Part shown: positions 1 through 12,158 of the stretch, piece after piece
Position numbering within the stretch: position 1 is the stretch's first letter
How the letters are laid out: each line of letters starts with the position of its first letter
DNA from: Zeus faber
Lineage: Eukaryota > Chordata > Actinopteri > Zeiformes > Zeidae
Direction: 5' to 3'
Length of the DNA stretch: 64,000 nucleotides
Assembly: GCA_960531495.1 (NCBI GenBank)
Contig: OY482860.1
Span: forward strand, 3,887,768 to 3,951,767
The notes under the pieces: generated by a model
The model's database searches: none
Seen by the model: the letters and a program-made list of their open reading frames with translations, nothing else
Told to the model about the DNA's origin: nothing
Translations under genes and position numbers: made by a program

Positions 1-1127
1 CTGGCTTTCGGAAGAGTTTATTTTTGGTGAGAGGAATCATAATCAAGGGGCCATATTTTCAACACTTATGGATGAGCAAATGCCCGACTGACGCAGGCGG
101 TCGGGTTGTGTTTGTCCAACAGTCATTTAGATAATACCCCCACCACCGCTACCAATGCACATACTAAAATGCAGATAGGAACTTGTGCATTTATCGATTG
201 TGGCTATATGGCATTTATGAATTCATATTTGATCATAGAAGAGGCTAATGCCTTTTTCCCTTGTCTGAATGTAATATTGCAAATTATTATGTATATCGAT
301 ATTTTTCTTCTATTCATTTCATGATCGAGTGATAGAAACGGCTTTCTCGGCCAAACAATCAATCGCTAAGATACAACTTTTCAAAAACTGTAACCTTTGA
401 TGTTGTTTGTTTGTGCGTTCGTTCGCTCCGTCGCATTTGTCCGTTGTCTTTCGTTTGTTCTCACATGTTCTTTCTTCCAGCTCATGATGGTCTCTCACCC
501 ATCACTGCACTCTCAAGCCCTAAATCGTGCAGGCCAGGCCTTTACTTTGCTGGATGTTTTTGTCCGGAAGCCAAAAGCCCTCAAAAGGCACAGCTGCTTG
601 ATCCCCGCTGACACGGTCTCTTTTGACTTTTGGGCGACACAACATAATAGTGGCCACAAGGAAGCTTTGGTCGTAGGCTTGGGACAAAACAACAGTGTGG
701 TTATCTAGGAATACACATTGCACATGGACAATGTCTTGTGTTTCTGTTTATCTGCTAACTATGTATTTGTAACAGTATGAGGGGTACAACATGAGCAGAC
801 TAGATTAAGAGAATGACATAAGTAGGAAGAGAAAGTGTCCTCACGCCGAAAGGCTCGGGTTCGGGCTCTTGTGACGACAGACGTCTTCCTGGTTTAAAGC
901 CAGACAGATTCCCTTCCAGCTCCGGGGGCGAAGCTGTTTGTAGCCAACCATGCTGACCTACTGTACCATGTTAGTTCTCTCAATTAAAAGTTATTTCTGA
1001 TGTCCCGGCTTTTTGCGGCGTACCGGATCTGGGATCTTTAATGCCAAATTCAAACCAAACACTGAGAGTTTCGTAAACCTTCAAAGACGTCATTCTGTAA
1101 CTGCTGCTGTGTCTGAGCCTCGGACTT

Positions 1128-1158
<31 letters not shown>

Positions 1159-3470
1159 TGCTCTGAGCTCTCCAACCAAGTTAAGGCATCTTTCATCTTG
1201 ATTGTTGTGGAAGCTGATTTATGTGGCCGACTTCCCCTCCACCGGCTTCAGAGAAGAGCACAGCGAGGGACGATACTTCTCCTTCCTTCAGCACATATCC
1301 TTCTAGGAATTTAGTAAAAAGAAAAATGTTTTTATGGAAGGGGAAAAACACACTTCAATCTGATAGGGTTTGTTTTAAAAAGCCACGGCTCACGAGGTCA
1401 CGGCGAGAGTAATTACACAAAATACACAAAAGGCGCGTAAAGACATCTGTATCATGGCCGACATGGCCGACTCAAGATCAACTTTTCAGCATGAGGTCAA
1501 ATGAATGTTGTGTTGATGGACTTGACTGCGTTACTGCCATCCCTGCAAATGGAGAGCGGGCATGCTTGAAACATCAAGACTTGCTGTAGGTCAGGTGGCG
1601 ATGCATAAACCATCAACCAATTACCACCGCCGACAGTAAGGAAATACAAGGGCCAAGCCTGCGTTCTATTGAACACACACAGCGTCACAAGGACCACGCT
1701 TGACAATACTCAGTCCGAGCGGCTTAAGCGATATATAGATGGAGACTCGGTCCAGCGTGTCTCTCCGTCACACGCTCTCCATCTCCGTTTTCCTTTCGAT
1801 ACCAATGTTTTTCTCACGCTCACACACGTCCGCGATATCCACCGAAGCGACGACCACTCAGCAAGTGCATATTACATTAGCCGAGCAGTTGCCTCTGGAG
1901 GCCTTTCCAGTTATTCTGGGTGAGCTCCTCTGGCGCCATGTGATGTCGATTGGAAATGAAGAGGGCACCGCTGGCTCCTAGGCAACGCAGCAAATCAGCG
2001 GCAATGCGACGTAAGCCACAGATCACCAACAAACCCCTGTCTCCATCTTACACAACGCCAATTAGTCTTCTGCCTGTTGTGCACACAGGGAAATTATATT
2101 TACACCTTTTCTTACAACGGGGAAGCTCTTCTTGCTAAAGGGGAGTTTCTTAGAAGATACATCAAAGAAATTCCCAGTGTTGAAGTCATATTCAAGATCT
2201 GACCAAAGCAAAGCCTTGAACCATGAGGCGTTGAGTGATATTTACTGAATAGAACACATCACATGCAACACTTAAGGTCCAGACACAAACGCACAATGTC
2301 CCTTTCCAACTGAGAATCAATGGAAAAAGAGCAAAGCAAAGGGGGTGGTGTTGTTGTTTTCACTTTAGAAGCAAAATGAAGATTTCTGGCCTGATGCCTA
2401 AAAGATGGAGGCTTTTTTTTTTTTTTTCTCATATTGAGCCACCACAGGCTATCTGATGACAGCTGAGGCAACACATTGTGTAATGTCCCCTAATAGTGTG
2501 CACAGCCATGGGCATTATTGTTCGGAGAAGATCGGGTTGTGTATCTATGACAATCTGTAAAAATCAGAATCAGACGTTCCTTTGGCCGTATCCTGAACAT
2601 GGACCTCTGGGATTTCTACAAACACTATCTAGGAATGCGTCGACTAGAAGGTCCTCAGAGAGTATTTTGAGACCCCTTTCTCGTACAGCCACGCCCCGTC
2701 CAGGGTGATGGCAGATACTTGCCCATTTACCACCGTAACTGGAGGGTACTTAACGCTGTGCCGTTGGAGCCTCTGTTTGTTGACACGATGCAGGTGGCGG
2801 ACTGTTGAATGTCCAGCTGAGCCTGGAACGCGGAGAGACCCCCCCTTACGCTCGGGCCAAGCCTGAGAGGGCCGGGGTGCTTGTTGTTATCCTGGTGAAA
2901 CTATGCTTAAATATAGTACACGATATACGCCGTGCACACTGAGCGGTAATCTTTCGGACGCTGGAGATCCAGACATGAAAATACAAGGAGGACCCACGAG
3001 GTCTACGTGGCTGGAGGATCAGAGAGGAACAGAAGCTACGGCTAATGACCTGTCCGGGGCCAACCGGGGCCCCAGGGGTCGTCTGCTGATTTACAGCCGT
3101 TCCTGCCGCCTGTGTCTATCTTTGGCTCCGCGGGCTTTTATGAGCGTGTTAAAAGTTGAAGGCATGCTGAGGCAGGACTGAGATGGCAGGACCAGGAGGC
3201 TCTAGATGCGTGGAAAATCCATCACGATTTGACCAAATCTTTGGAGAAGTGTCGAAAAAAAGCAGGGATTTGTCCGTTTATCCAGGGACCCTTCATACAT
3301 CCTGCAGCACTAGAAGAGAAGGTTCAGGAAGGGGCCTATTAACAAACCTTTTGTCCTTCTGACACCTCTCTCTCTCTTTCAATTCCCTTAAATTCAAAGG
3401 GCTTTATGACCATGGGAAACAATAAAAAAAGAAACATACAATAAAAGAAAAGTATAACAGAAAATTTTAA
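1..3470. other. Upstream noncoding DNA, nothing recognised
   Basis: No reading frame here looks like a real protein and I recognise no transposon. A short (CT)n tract lies near 1125-1160 and a poly(T) run near 2410-2428. The open frames present are short, overlap on both strands and have no family resemblance. Confidence 0.5.
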
Positions 3471-3475
3471 TAGAA

Positions 3476-3574
3476 GAAATCAAAATGTTGCAGTCAAAAA
3501 ATATTTATATACAAATAAGTGAAGGTAACCGAAAATAACAATAACACACACACACACTGACACAAACACACACA

Positions 3575-3633
<59 letters not shown>

Positions 3634-3953
3634 CACAAATACAGCTCATCTGCTACTGTACTGTTACTCATTGCCCACTTTGACATATATATGTATATAA
3701 AAAAGAAACACAGCGAAATGTAAACATGAACTCACAGAATGCACTTAAGAAGAGCCCACGAGCCTCCGCCATGTGTTACAGTTTAACTCCACATTCCTCT
3801 GGAAGCGGCTGATGATGATGCAGCACTCAGGTGACCATTCCTACATGATCCCTCCTCCTCCACACTCCCCCATTACTCCCAGAAAAATGTAAATGTTGCA
3901 ATAAAAACGATGTATTTATATACAAAGGAGTGAGGGTTAACTTAAAATAAAAC
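3476..3953 (+). repeat. Diverged direct repeat pair around a (CA)n array
   Basis: Two AT-rich segments, about 3476-3541 and 3882-3953, share the order 'aatgttgca', 'tttatatacaaa', 'gtgagg/gtgaagg' and 'aaaataa' with scattered differences. This suggests two decayed copies of one dispersed repeat in the same orientation. A (CA)n microsatellite at about 3545-3632 separates them. The family is not identified. Confidence 0.45.
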
Positions 3954-5350
3954 AGAACACCGTTCACCGATCACCGTTCAGCATACTATCAGTGAATATT
4001 ACCTTAAAATTTGAATAGAAAATCAGCTTTGTAGATTAATGAAGATAACCAAAACCTCGAAAAAGGTTGTTCAAAAGATCAATACAGGTAATTTTAGACT
4101 AAAATATGTAGATATATGAATACAAATCAGGATATGCACCAACCTCTGGAGGGGGGTTTAACAGAGTGACGGAGAAAGTGTCCCCATTAAGCACGGTGCT
4201 TTTTTTGTCCCATAAGGAAACAGAGTAAAATAAAATAACCTACATCTTAAATAAAAACACACTGTTTTTGCGCGGCGACCTTGCCTGGGTGGGAACCGTC
4301 GGTACCGTCAGAGTGCGGGCCCCATGGGCACCGCCGGAGAGGGAGACAGGGACGCAAATTGTGCCCCGATCAGCTCCCTCTCCGCGCCATACGCTGGATG
4401 GCGTCCTACGCAGGCGCCCAAGGAGGAGCCGGCCCTGCCAACCTCTCTCTCTCTCTCTCGCTGTTGTGGTTTTGGGCGGGAAAGCCGTCAGCAGTGTCGT
4501 TTCACTGCCTTCGTTTGGTGATTTTCATAAGAACCGCTACAAAGCTATTTGTCTCTGGAAGACGAGAGGAAACACCTTCATCTTTAAAAGCTTTTCTCTA
4601 GTCCAGTGGCTCTGTAGGCCCCTCCCCATCGGCTCCCTGCTTTTAACAACGAAAGATATTTATGATTTCTTTTATTTTTCCGATTATCGTTATTTCATTG
4701 TTGCAAACGGGTACTTTCAATCAGCAAAAAAGTGCATCTGGGTCGCTAAGCTACCACGCCCCGTCACGTTCGGTTTGTGCCTGAAGGAAGCATGGTTTAT
4801 GCTTCTGCGAAGATAGATATAAACAGGCAAGGGACTTATGGGGTAAGCGCAGCTCGGAGAGAAGCCGACGCGCACCCGACGCACTCCCAAATCTCAACAA
4901 GGCGTCAAACAGCTGATTGGTTGAACTGTCCCAACTTCCTGTCGGGAGGCGGGTTCCAAACGGGAAATGAAACGCAGTAGACAGAAGAGCGCTTTGCGAA
5001 TCAGGTTTGAAAATGGCTTTCTATTTGTGTGTTTTTGGGGGTGTAAAGTTTTCAAATAAAGTTTGGAAAAAACTTGTGGTTGTGGTTTACTAAATGTGAC
5101 ACTGCCCCACAGTGGAAACGTAACGTTATACACAAACTCTGTACAAATATAAAAGCAAACAGCCTTCCGGCCTTCAGACTGATAGTTATCGTATCGTAGT
5201 ACCTCAGTACAGCGCCCCCTAGTGGCCTAAGCTGGGATAGGCTGCACAAAATTTGATTTCCAAAAAAAAAAAAAAAAAAAGTTTCGGAGGGAGACCAAGA
5301 ACTAATTTCTTCCGCTTTCAAAAAAAAGGTTAATAGTTCAGAAAATTTTA
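3954..5350. other. Noncoding DNA, nothing recognised
   Basis: The longest open frame, 4268-4816, has no recognisable domain and overlaps other open frames in a GC-rich patch. A (CT)n tract lies at about 4443-4460 and a poly(A) run at 5262-5280. No gene is supported. Confidence 0.45.
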
Positions 5351-5439
5351 GATCATCTTTTTGCTTGTCTCCGCGAAGACAGGGCTGTATTCCTCTGCAC
5401 TTTAAATGGATGAAATAGTCCTAAAAATATGGAAGGACA

Positions 5440-5526
5440 AAAACATTATTGCGGCCCAGGGCAATCTTAAAAAAACCCTCCAATCTCCAATATGGCTCTT
5501 CCAGTACTAAAGGTTACCGACCCCTG
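5440..5526. mobile_element. Possible hAT element terminus
   Basis: The stretch ends in 'ggttaccgacccctg'. Its reverse complement, CAGGGGTCGGTAACC, resembles the CAGGGGT... terminal inverted repeat of Charlie-type hAT transposons. The opposite terminus was not found, so this is a remnant at best. Confidence 0.35.
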
Positions 5527-6153
5527 CCTTGTCATTCAATATGCGTGGTATGTTTTACTTTTTATATCGTGTTACACACATCGATGACATGTTCTTCAAT
5601 TAATTTTTTAATTTTTGGCCGATGACAAATAAAACGAGAGCAAAGCTCAGATTGGTTCCACAAATGTGCTCCTGCCGAGGGAAATAAACAACGCCACAAA
5701 GTCCATCTTAAGGAAAAAAGTGAAATAAGTCAAATTAAATGCAATGTGTCACAATGCAGTTCCTATAATTAGACGTTTGCTTCTCGCCATCTACGGTCGC
5801 TGTTGGACGTTCTCGGTCGCAGCAGCAAACACGTCTGACCTGCCAGACGCTGAGATGCTTCCACTACGTCACCGTCGCCAAGTGAAAAGCTCACACACTA
5901 CCCCTCTCCACCCCTCACCCAGCGAGTATGAACAAACATTCCCCTTCTGAAGACACAATAGCCTCATGGAACTTTTCCCTTTTTCTTGACAGGCGTGAAA
6001 AGAGAAGCCGCTTTCTCCATCCGAGGATAATTGGAGGAGGCGAAAGAAACGAAATAAAGAAAGAAAGAAAGCAAAACCCCTTTCTTCTTCAGCTGGGCGA
6101 TCACAGGAAGCACAGTCTGTTTCCCGGCCTGAATAAGGCGAGATGGGGTGAGC

Positions 6154-6156
<3 letters not shown>

Positions 6157-6190
<34 letters not shown>
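6157..6190 (+). repeat. (GA)n microsatellite
   Basis: Seventeen uninterrupted GA units. The DNA on either side (5527-6711) holds no recognised gene or element. Confidence 0.9.
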
Positions 6191-6193
<3 letters not shown>

Positions 6194-6711
6194 CCTGCGG
6201 ACAGAGTCACGACAAATTGAAATTTGGGTTTTTACGAAGGCAAACGTGCCCGATGCCACCTGTCACGTTGACAGCGTTCGGCCGGTGGAGGGACCTTGAT
6301 TATAACGGCAATTAACCCCTGGGAAAAGAAAAGTTTCTCTCCTCGCTTCCTTTTCCCGACTGATATGCCGGCTTTCATATGAAAGAATTCTCACCAGTGA
6401 TGAGAGCTGATGTCTTAATTGGGTTATTACTCTGCTGACAAGTTGAGTTCCTGGCTTACTCTACTCTGTTCTGGGTTTTATAATGGTGATGCTTGGTGCA
6501 TTGTAGTGCATATATATATATATATGTGTATATATATGTACCACAACCTGGTTTCCATGTATACGCACCAGTAGAAGTGCATTTCTAGAATTCCCTCAAA
6601 CCATTTCTTTCCTTTCATTTGTCATCGTAGTGAACATGCCTCACAATGTGTTGAGGTCATAAACCGCCCGAACACCTGGAAGACGGTGGAAACACAACAT
6701 TCCTGGCAGTG

Positions 6712-7005
6712 ACCCCCCCCACACCCCAGACCCCACAGACCCCACAGACACCACAGGCCCCACAGGCCCCACGGACACCACAGACACCACAGACACCCCG
6801 GACACCACAGGCCCCACAGGCCCCACGGACACAACAGACATCACAGGCCCCACAGGCCCCACGGACACCACAGACACAACAGACACAACAGACACCACAG
6901 GCCCCACAGGCCCCACGGACACCACAGACACAACAGACATCACAGGCCCCGCAGACCCCACAGGCCCCACAGACCCCACAGGCACCACAGACCCCACAGA
7001 CGTGC
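6712..7005 (+). repeat. 9-bp minisatellite with 36-bp higher-order unit
   Basis: The array is built from 9-bp words such as CCCCACAGG, CCCCACGGA and CACCACAGA. These are grouped into a recurring block of about 36 bp (two 'CCCCACAGG'-type words followed by 'CCCCACGGA' and 'CACCACAGA'). Because the period is a multiple of three, several frames stay open on both strands: Pro/Thr/Gln-rich on +, Val/Gly/Ser- or Cys/Gly-rich on -. This is tandem-repeat DNA, not evidence for a protein. Confidence 0.85.
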
Positions 7006-7509
7006 GCCTCCCACTGGGAAGAAGCGTCCATGTGTCTGTGGATCCAGGGCGGGTGCTACTGATTCTGTAGTGCAGATGGAACTAGGAAGGAAGTGTCATT
7101 ACCGCCTTTGCTCATCTTGTCTGTGATGATAAGTCAACCTTATGAGCTTGGACTCGTTGCGTCAGAAGTTGTCAAATAAAGTTTGGGAAGAAAAAACGAT
7201 TTTAAAAAGTAATGTAAAAACACACGGCCACGCCAAGGTTTTCAGTCTTCAGTCGCTCCAATCCCTCTTTCCGTCCCTCTACCTTCAGTAAGCTCACTGT
7301 CCTCCAGCCATGCTCTCACTGCTTCTGGGAAGGCGGGCCCCAGGGGCCCCCCCTTTACTGTCCAGCTGGTGGGGGCTCACTGGGATCCACCATCAGAGGC
7401 TGTGCTAAAGACATCAGTGTCCCTGGGGAGGGGGCGGACGCTTTGGGGACATGGCTATTGACTCTTGCCGCCATCAGACACTAAGTGGCTCCATATCTGC
7501 TTACACCTG

Positions 7510-7510
<1 letters not shown>

Positions 7511-7544
<34 letters not shown>

Positions 7545-7573
7545 GGCGTGCATGTGTGCCTGCGTGTGCGCGC

Positions 7574-7628
<55 letters not shown>

Positions 7629-7642
7629 CGTGTGCATGTCCA

Positions 7643-7673
<31 letters not shown>

Positions 7674-7779
7674 AGGTGTGCGTCTGCCTTTGGGTGTGTG
7701 TCAGTGAGTCTATGCCCTTGTTTATAAGTACACGGCATGTAGGGTGCTAAGGCTAAGCAAAACGTAAACATTAGCGCGT

Positions 7780-7836
<57 letters not shown>

Positions 7837-7956
7837 TGCGTGTGCCTTTGGGTGTGTGTGTATGTACGTGCGCCTTTGTGTGTGTGTTTGTGAGTCTACG
7901 CCAAAGTGTATAAGTACGTGGCATGTATGGGGTTAAGGCTTAGCAAAACCTAAACA

Positions 7957-7992
<36 letters not shown>

Positions 7993-8255
7993 CATGTCCC
8001 TTGGGTGTGTGTGTGAGTCTACGCTTTTTTCTCTACTGTAAGAACGTGGCATGTAGAGGGTTAAGGCTTAGCAAAACGTAAACATTAGTGTGTGTGTGTG
8101 TGCGTCTGTGTATGTGTATGTGTGTGTGTGCCTGTGTGTGTGTGTGTGTATGTGCTTGTGTGTGTGTGTGTGTGCGTGTGTGTGTGTGCGTGCGCGCGTC
8201 TGTGTGTGTGTGTGTGTGTATGTGTGTATGTGTCTGTGTGTGTGTATGTATGTGG
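7511..8255 (+). repeat. Compound (TG)n array with a tandem 50-bp spacer
   Basis: Long TG/CG runs alternate with a conserved non-TG spacer of about 50 bp. The spacer contains 'gtggcatgta', 'ggctta/ggctaa' and 'gcaaaacgtaaacattag'. It occurs three times; the internal 'ggct' falls at 7751, 7937 and 8065, giving spacings of 186 and 128 bp. The structure is a higher-order tandem duplication whose TG parts have changed length. Open frames across it encode only Cys/Val or His/Thr dipeptides. Confidence 0.85.
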
Positions 8256-8785
8256 GGTGAGATAATGATGCGCTAGCATATTAGTATACCCACGATGCCC
8301 TCCCCCTGTTTCTTTATATGTGTGTGTGTGTTACAGGAAAACAGTGACTAATGTCTGGCCCCTTCTCTTCCGTAAGCCGATCTGTCCCCGCGGCGATGGG
8401 GAGGGCACGGCGCTCTCTGCCCACTCGCTTCAGAAAAACACTGGAGATAAGGAGCAACCCACCGCCCTACTACAGATCCCCCCCAAACTCCCTGTGAGTC
8501 ACAAGCACAGTGACATGGGCAGCCCAGGCTCCACAGACAAGGTTTGAATGGAGAGTCTGGGCGCTGGGCCTCCATAGATTGAACAAGGTGCCAGACTCAA
8601 ATTCAGTTAAAAAATATACAAACGTTGTATACAAATGCCACGGCTTTACCGCGCCCGCTGCACAACTTTACACTGGAACTGGAAGAGCTGCATTCCTGCT
8701 CAATACAAACATGCACGCTGTCCAGACCGGAGATGCTGAAGGAAACGATTGTAGGAAACAAAGTCTGTAAAGTCACGTCCACACC

Positions 8786-9050
8786 ATGATCCACACATAC
8801 AGTATACAGTATATACAGGATATACCGTGTGTGTGTGTATGTGTGTGTGTATGTATATATATTCATACACATACACACATATACAGTATATATACAGTAT
8901 ATACTGTGTGTGTACTGTATATGTATGTTTATATATATGTGTGTATATATGTTTGTACTATATGTACTGTATAGATGTATGTATACATATATATGTATGT
9001 ATACTCTATATGTATATCATCATATAGAGTATACATATAGAGATCATATG
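8786..9050 (+). repeat. TATG/TA/TG low-complexity tract
   Basis: A mixture of (TG)n, (TATG)n and TATA runs with 'acagtatata' repeated several times. It ends in a short imperfect palindrome around 9005-9050 built on 'tatagagtatacatatagag'. Confidence 0.75.
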
Positions 9051-9466
9051 GGATGTGTACATTAGGATTATTGATACTCATCTTTTTAATAATAAAGTTA
9101 TTTTAAATTCATGAGCTGCATGTGGTATTTCAGCTCCATGTTGCTCATGTCTCATCAGATTGATTCGATTGATTATCTCATTTGATTTAACACCGTCTAC
9201 ATCATGTTCCTCGATGACTAGATTACACAGGGAGAAACTTCATTGACCACCGTTTTAAACGGAACACTATGTGATGGACTCATAACTGACTCATTGCTTG
9301 TTTTCCACCATTGCCCTCAGCCCCAGTCTCAGATTTGAGTCCTTACATTTGCTCTGTCTACACTGTGTGAATGGCATCACATGGGCAGCGATGCAGCAGG
9401 GACGGAGCAACATTCTTTTGTCACACAACGCACAGCATCGTCTCAAGGACAACGTGTCAGCACGAA

Positions 9467-10690
9467 GGCTAGGAATCACCAGTCGTAACTCCTGATACCA
9501 CACCATCACAATACGTTTCCTACACTAACGATGCTATCGCGATACATTATCCTATAACGATACTGTTCGGATACGTTTCTCACGTTAACAATGGTATCAC
9601 AGGCGACACAGGCAATTCATATACTACAAATACTTGACGATTCATGACGATATTTGTCAAATTGAAGAAAGGAAAATATTTCAAATGAATCCCACACTTT
9701 CTTTATTCAGTGCATTGTCAAGTGCAGCACCAAAGGTGGGAATCACTAGTTAACTCTCGATACGATACCATCACAATACATTTCCCAAGAATAAGATACT
9801 ATTGCGATGCAATTCCCCTGATAACGATGGTATTGCGATACATTTTACATGATAACGATGATATCGCAATACATTTCCTACAAAAGCGATACTATTGCTA
9901 TATGTTTCCCAGGATAATAATGGTATTGTAATACATTTCTGACGATAATGAAACTGTCATGATACATTTCCCACCATAATGATACTATCACGATATATTT
10001 CCCAGGATAACAATGATATCACGATACATATCCCACCATAACAATTATATTGCAATACATTTCCTACGTTAGCAATTTTATCACACTAAATTTCCCCCAC
10101 GATGATGATACTATCACGATACAGTTCCCCTTCCCATGAAAACGATGATATCGCAATACATTTCCCACGGAAACGATACTATTGCAATATGTTTCCCGCG
10201 ATTACAATACTGTCACGATACATTCCCCACGATAACAATAATATCCCGATACATATCCCACTATAGCGATAATATTGCGATACATTTTCCATGTTAACGA
10301 TTCTATCAGGATAGATTTTTCACAGTGACAATACTGTCACAATACATTTACCACAATAACAATACCATCATTTATATATTTCCAGAAGCTAATGATTCTA
10401 TCATGATACATTTTCCACGATAAAAATACTATCATGGTATGTTTCCAATGATAATGATACTATTGCGATACTTTTCGTAGGATAACAATACTATCATGAT
10501 ACAATTCCTACTATAACGATTCTGTTGCGATACGCTTCTCACGTTAACAATGGTATCACAGGTGATACAGGCAATTGATATACTACAAAAACTTGAAGAT
10601 TCATGACGATATTTGTTGAATTGAAGAAGGGAAAATATTTCAAATGAATCCCACACTATTTTTATTCAGTGCATTTTTAAGTGCAGACTC
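9467..10690 (+). repeat. 31-bp minisatellite inside a tandemly duplicated unit
   Basis: From about 9757 to 10560 a 31-bp unit repeats roughly 26 times. The form is 'gataacgat-act-attgcgatacatttccca' with substitutions but almost constant length. The array is bounded by duplicated flanks. The left border near 9467 ('ggaatcaccagt') recurs near 9737. The 130-bp right border at about 9595-9726 ('caggcaatt', 'gacgatatttgt', 'caaatgaatcccacac') recurs at about 10557-10690. The first copy of the unit holds only about three 31-bp repeats and the second holds the large array. The simplest history is duplication of a roughly 265-bp unit followed by expansion in the second copy. Confidence 0.85.
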
Positions 10691-10944
10691 ATATTCAACA
10701 CAGCATATCAAGTGCACTGGTTTGATTATTGTGAGTTTCATTTGGATTCAAGTGAAAAGTCCTCAACTATTAATGGTCGGGTATGAGCAGGAACGCTGCA
10801 GAAATGATACAGGAGCCAGACACTTTGAACTATGTTGTGGAAGAAAGATCGCAACCTGGCTATTTCTAACTCCAAATCGTAATCAGTTCGTCCCAATGAG
10901 CATCATTTGTTTTGCTTTTTTCTTTATTTATTACCTTTCGTTCG

Positions 10945-10985
10945 TGTGTGTATATGTGTGTGTGTGCGTGCGTGTGCGTGCGTGC

Positions 10986-11022
<37 letters not shown>

Positions 11023-11050
11023 CGTGTGTGTGTGTCTCAGAGAGAGAGAG
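10945..11050 (+). repeat. (TG)n/(CG) microsatellite ending in (GA)n
   Basis: An alternating TG/CG run is followed by a short GA run at 11040-11050. Flanking DNA at 10691-10944 is unremarkable. Confidence 0.8.
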
Positions 11051-11087
11051 CAAGGTAAGGTATACTTAGTTGTGCAGTTATACTATA

Positions 11088-11345
11088 CAGTGGTACCTCG
11101 ACTTACGACTGTAATTCGTTCTATAAGAACGGTCGTATGTTAAAACAGTCGTTTGTCGAAGCAATTTTTCCCATATCAACTATGAAATCATAAAGGGTAA
11201 AAATAAACAAAATTTGCCAACTGCAAATTTCCACGCTCGTATCTTGGAGCAGTCGGTCGCAAGTCGATACAAATGTTTGCGATTATCGCTGCTAGTATCT
11301 TGGATTAGTCGTCAGTAGATGCAGTCGTAAGTCGAGGTACCACTG
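11088..11345. mobile_element. Short TIR element (MITE), copy 1 of the CAGTGGTACCTCGACTTACGA family
   Basis: The element starts CAGTGGTACCTCGACTTACG and ends with the inverted copy 'taagtcgaggtaccactg'. It is flanked by TA on both sides, as expected for TA target-site duplication. It is 258 bp with no coding capacity. Its left half matches the right half of the copy at 50008-50310 ('ataagaacggtcgtatgttaa'), so the two are in opposite orientation. The terminus and TA target suggest the Tc1/mariner/pogo (Tigger-like) superfamily; the exact family name is not certain. Confidence 0.75.
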
Positions 11346-11349
11346 TATA

Positions 11350-12118
11350 TATATATTTCAGGAAACTACTGTACATTCGTAGTGCACATTCAACATCCAA
11401 AGGTCAACGGGACATTATGATTTTAAAATATAATTATAATTAATTAATCACCATTTCGATTTTTGTTTTTCACAATACACAAAAACAAAACACAGGGACG
11501 AGAAACTTGAGATCCTCTTAAAATTTCAATTATAAGAAAACCTTTTTTCTCAATTCACATATATGGTGATTCAAAAACAACGATAATAAAGGAGTAGTTA
11601 AATTAAACAATTATGTAAAACCAATAACTACTAAAACTGCTTATTTGGATCAATAATGGATCAATAATGACACTCAATTAATACATTCCCTTCATAGTTT
11701 ACAGTATATTTTAACCCCAAAGCTTTGTATGTGTTAATAATGTATTGTATGTGATCAACATTTCATAAAATCTCCAAATAAAGTTATACTTTTATATTTC
11801 ATACTCCTGATACAGTAGCCTTTAGAAATATATTTTTAAATATCATTACTTTGTTTTAACCCATATTTTCTATCATTTTTATAACGTTTGACAATATTCT
11901 TAGTACTTATTTTTTGAAACAAATATTTACATTATTTCTTATTTATACATTTTTGGACACTATTTTTATTCCTTGTTAATTCTATGTAGAATAGTTTCAT
12001 AAGCTTCGATGCTGTGAAAAGATACGGTAGTTGAATTAGTCTGACCTCTTTAGTGGGGATTCTCCAATGACGTCATGATCTGGTTATTTCCTTGTTATTG
12101 GGGGTGATGATGGTAAAA
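11350..12118. other. AT-rich noncoding DNA
   Basis: AT-rich sequence with no open frame of interest and no recognised repeat ends. Confidence 0.4.
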
Positions 12119-12158
12119 CTAGTTGACAGGTATGGCACACTGTTTGAACATTTAATCC

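Noticed and set aside
4268-4816. 182-codon open frame on the + strand
   Set aside because: No recognisable domain, overlaps other frames, and composition follows local GC and CT repeats.
7451-8279. Cys/Val-rich and His/Thr-rich frames on both strands
   Set aside because: Translations of (TG)n and (CA)n microsatellites.
9757-10560. CRISPR-like regular array
   Set aside because: The 31-bp units are directly adjacent with no spacers, drift in sequence, and lie in vertebrate DNA; it is a minisatellite.
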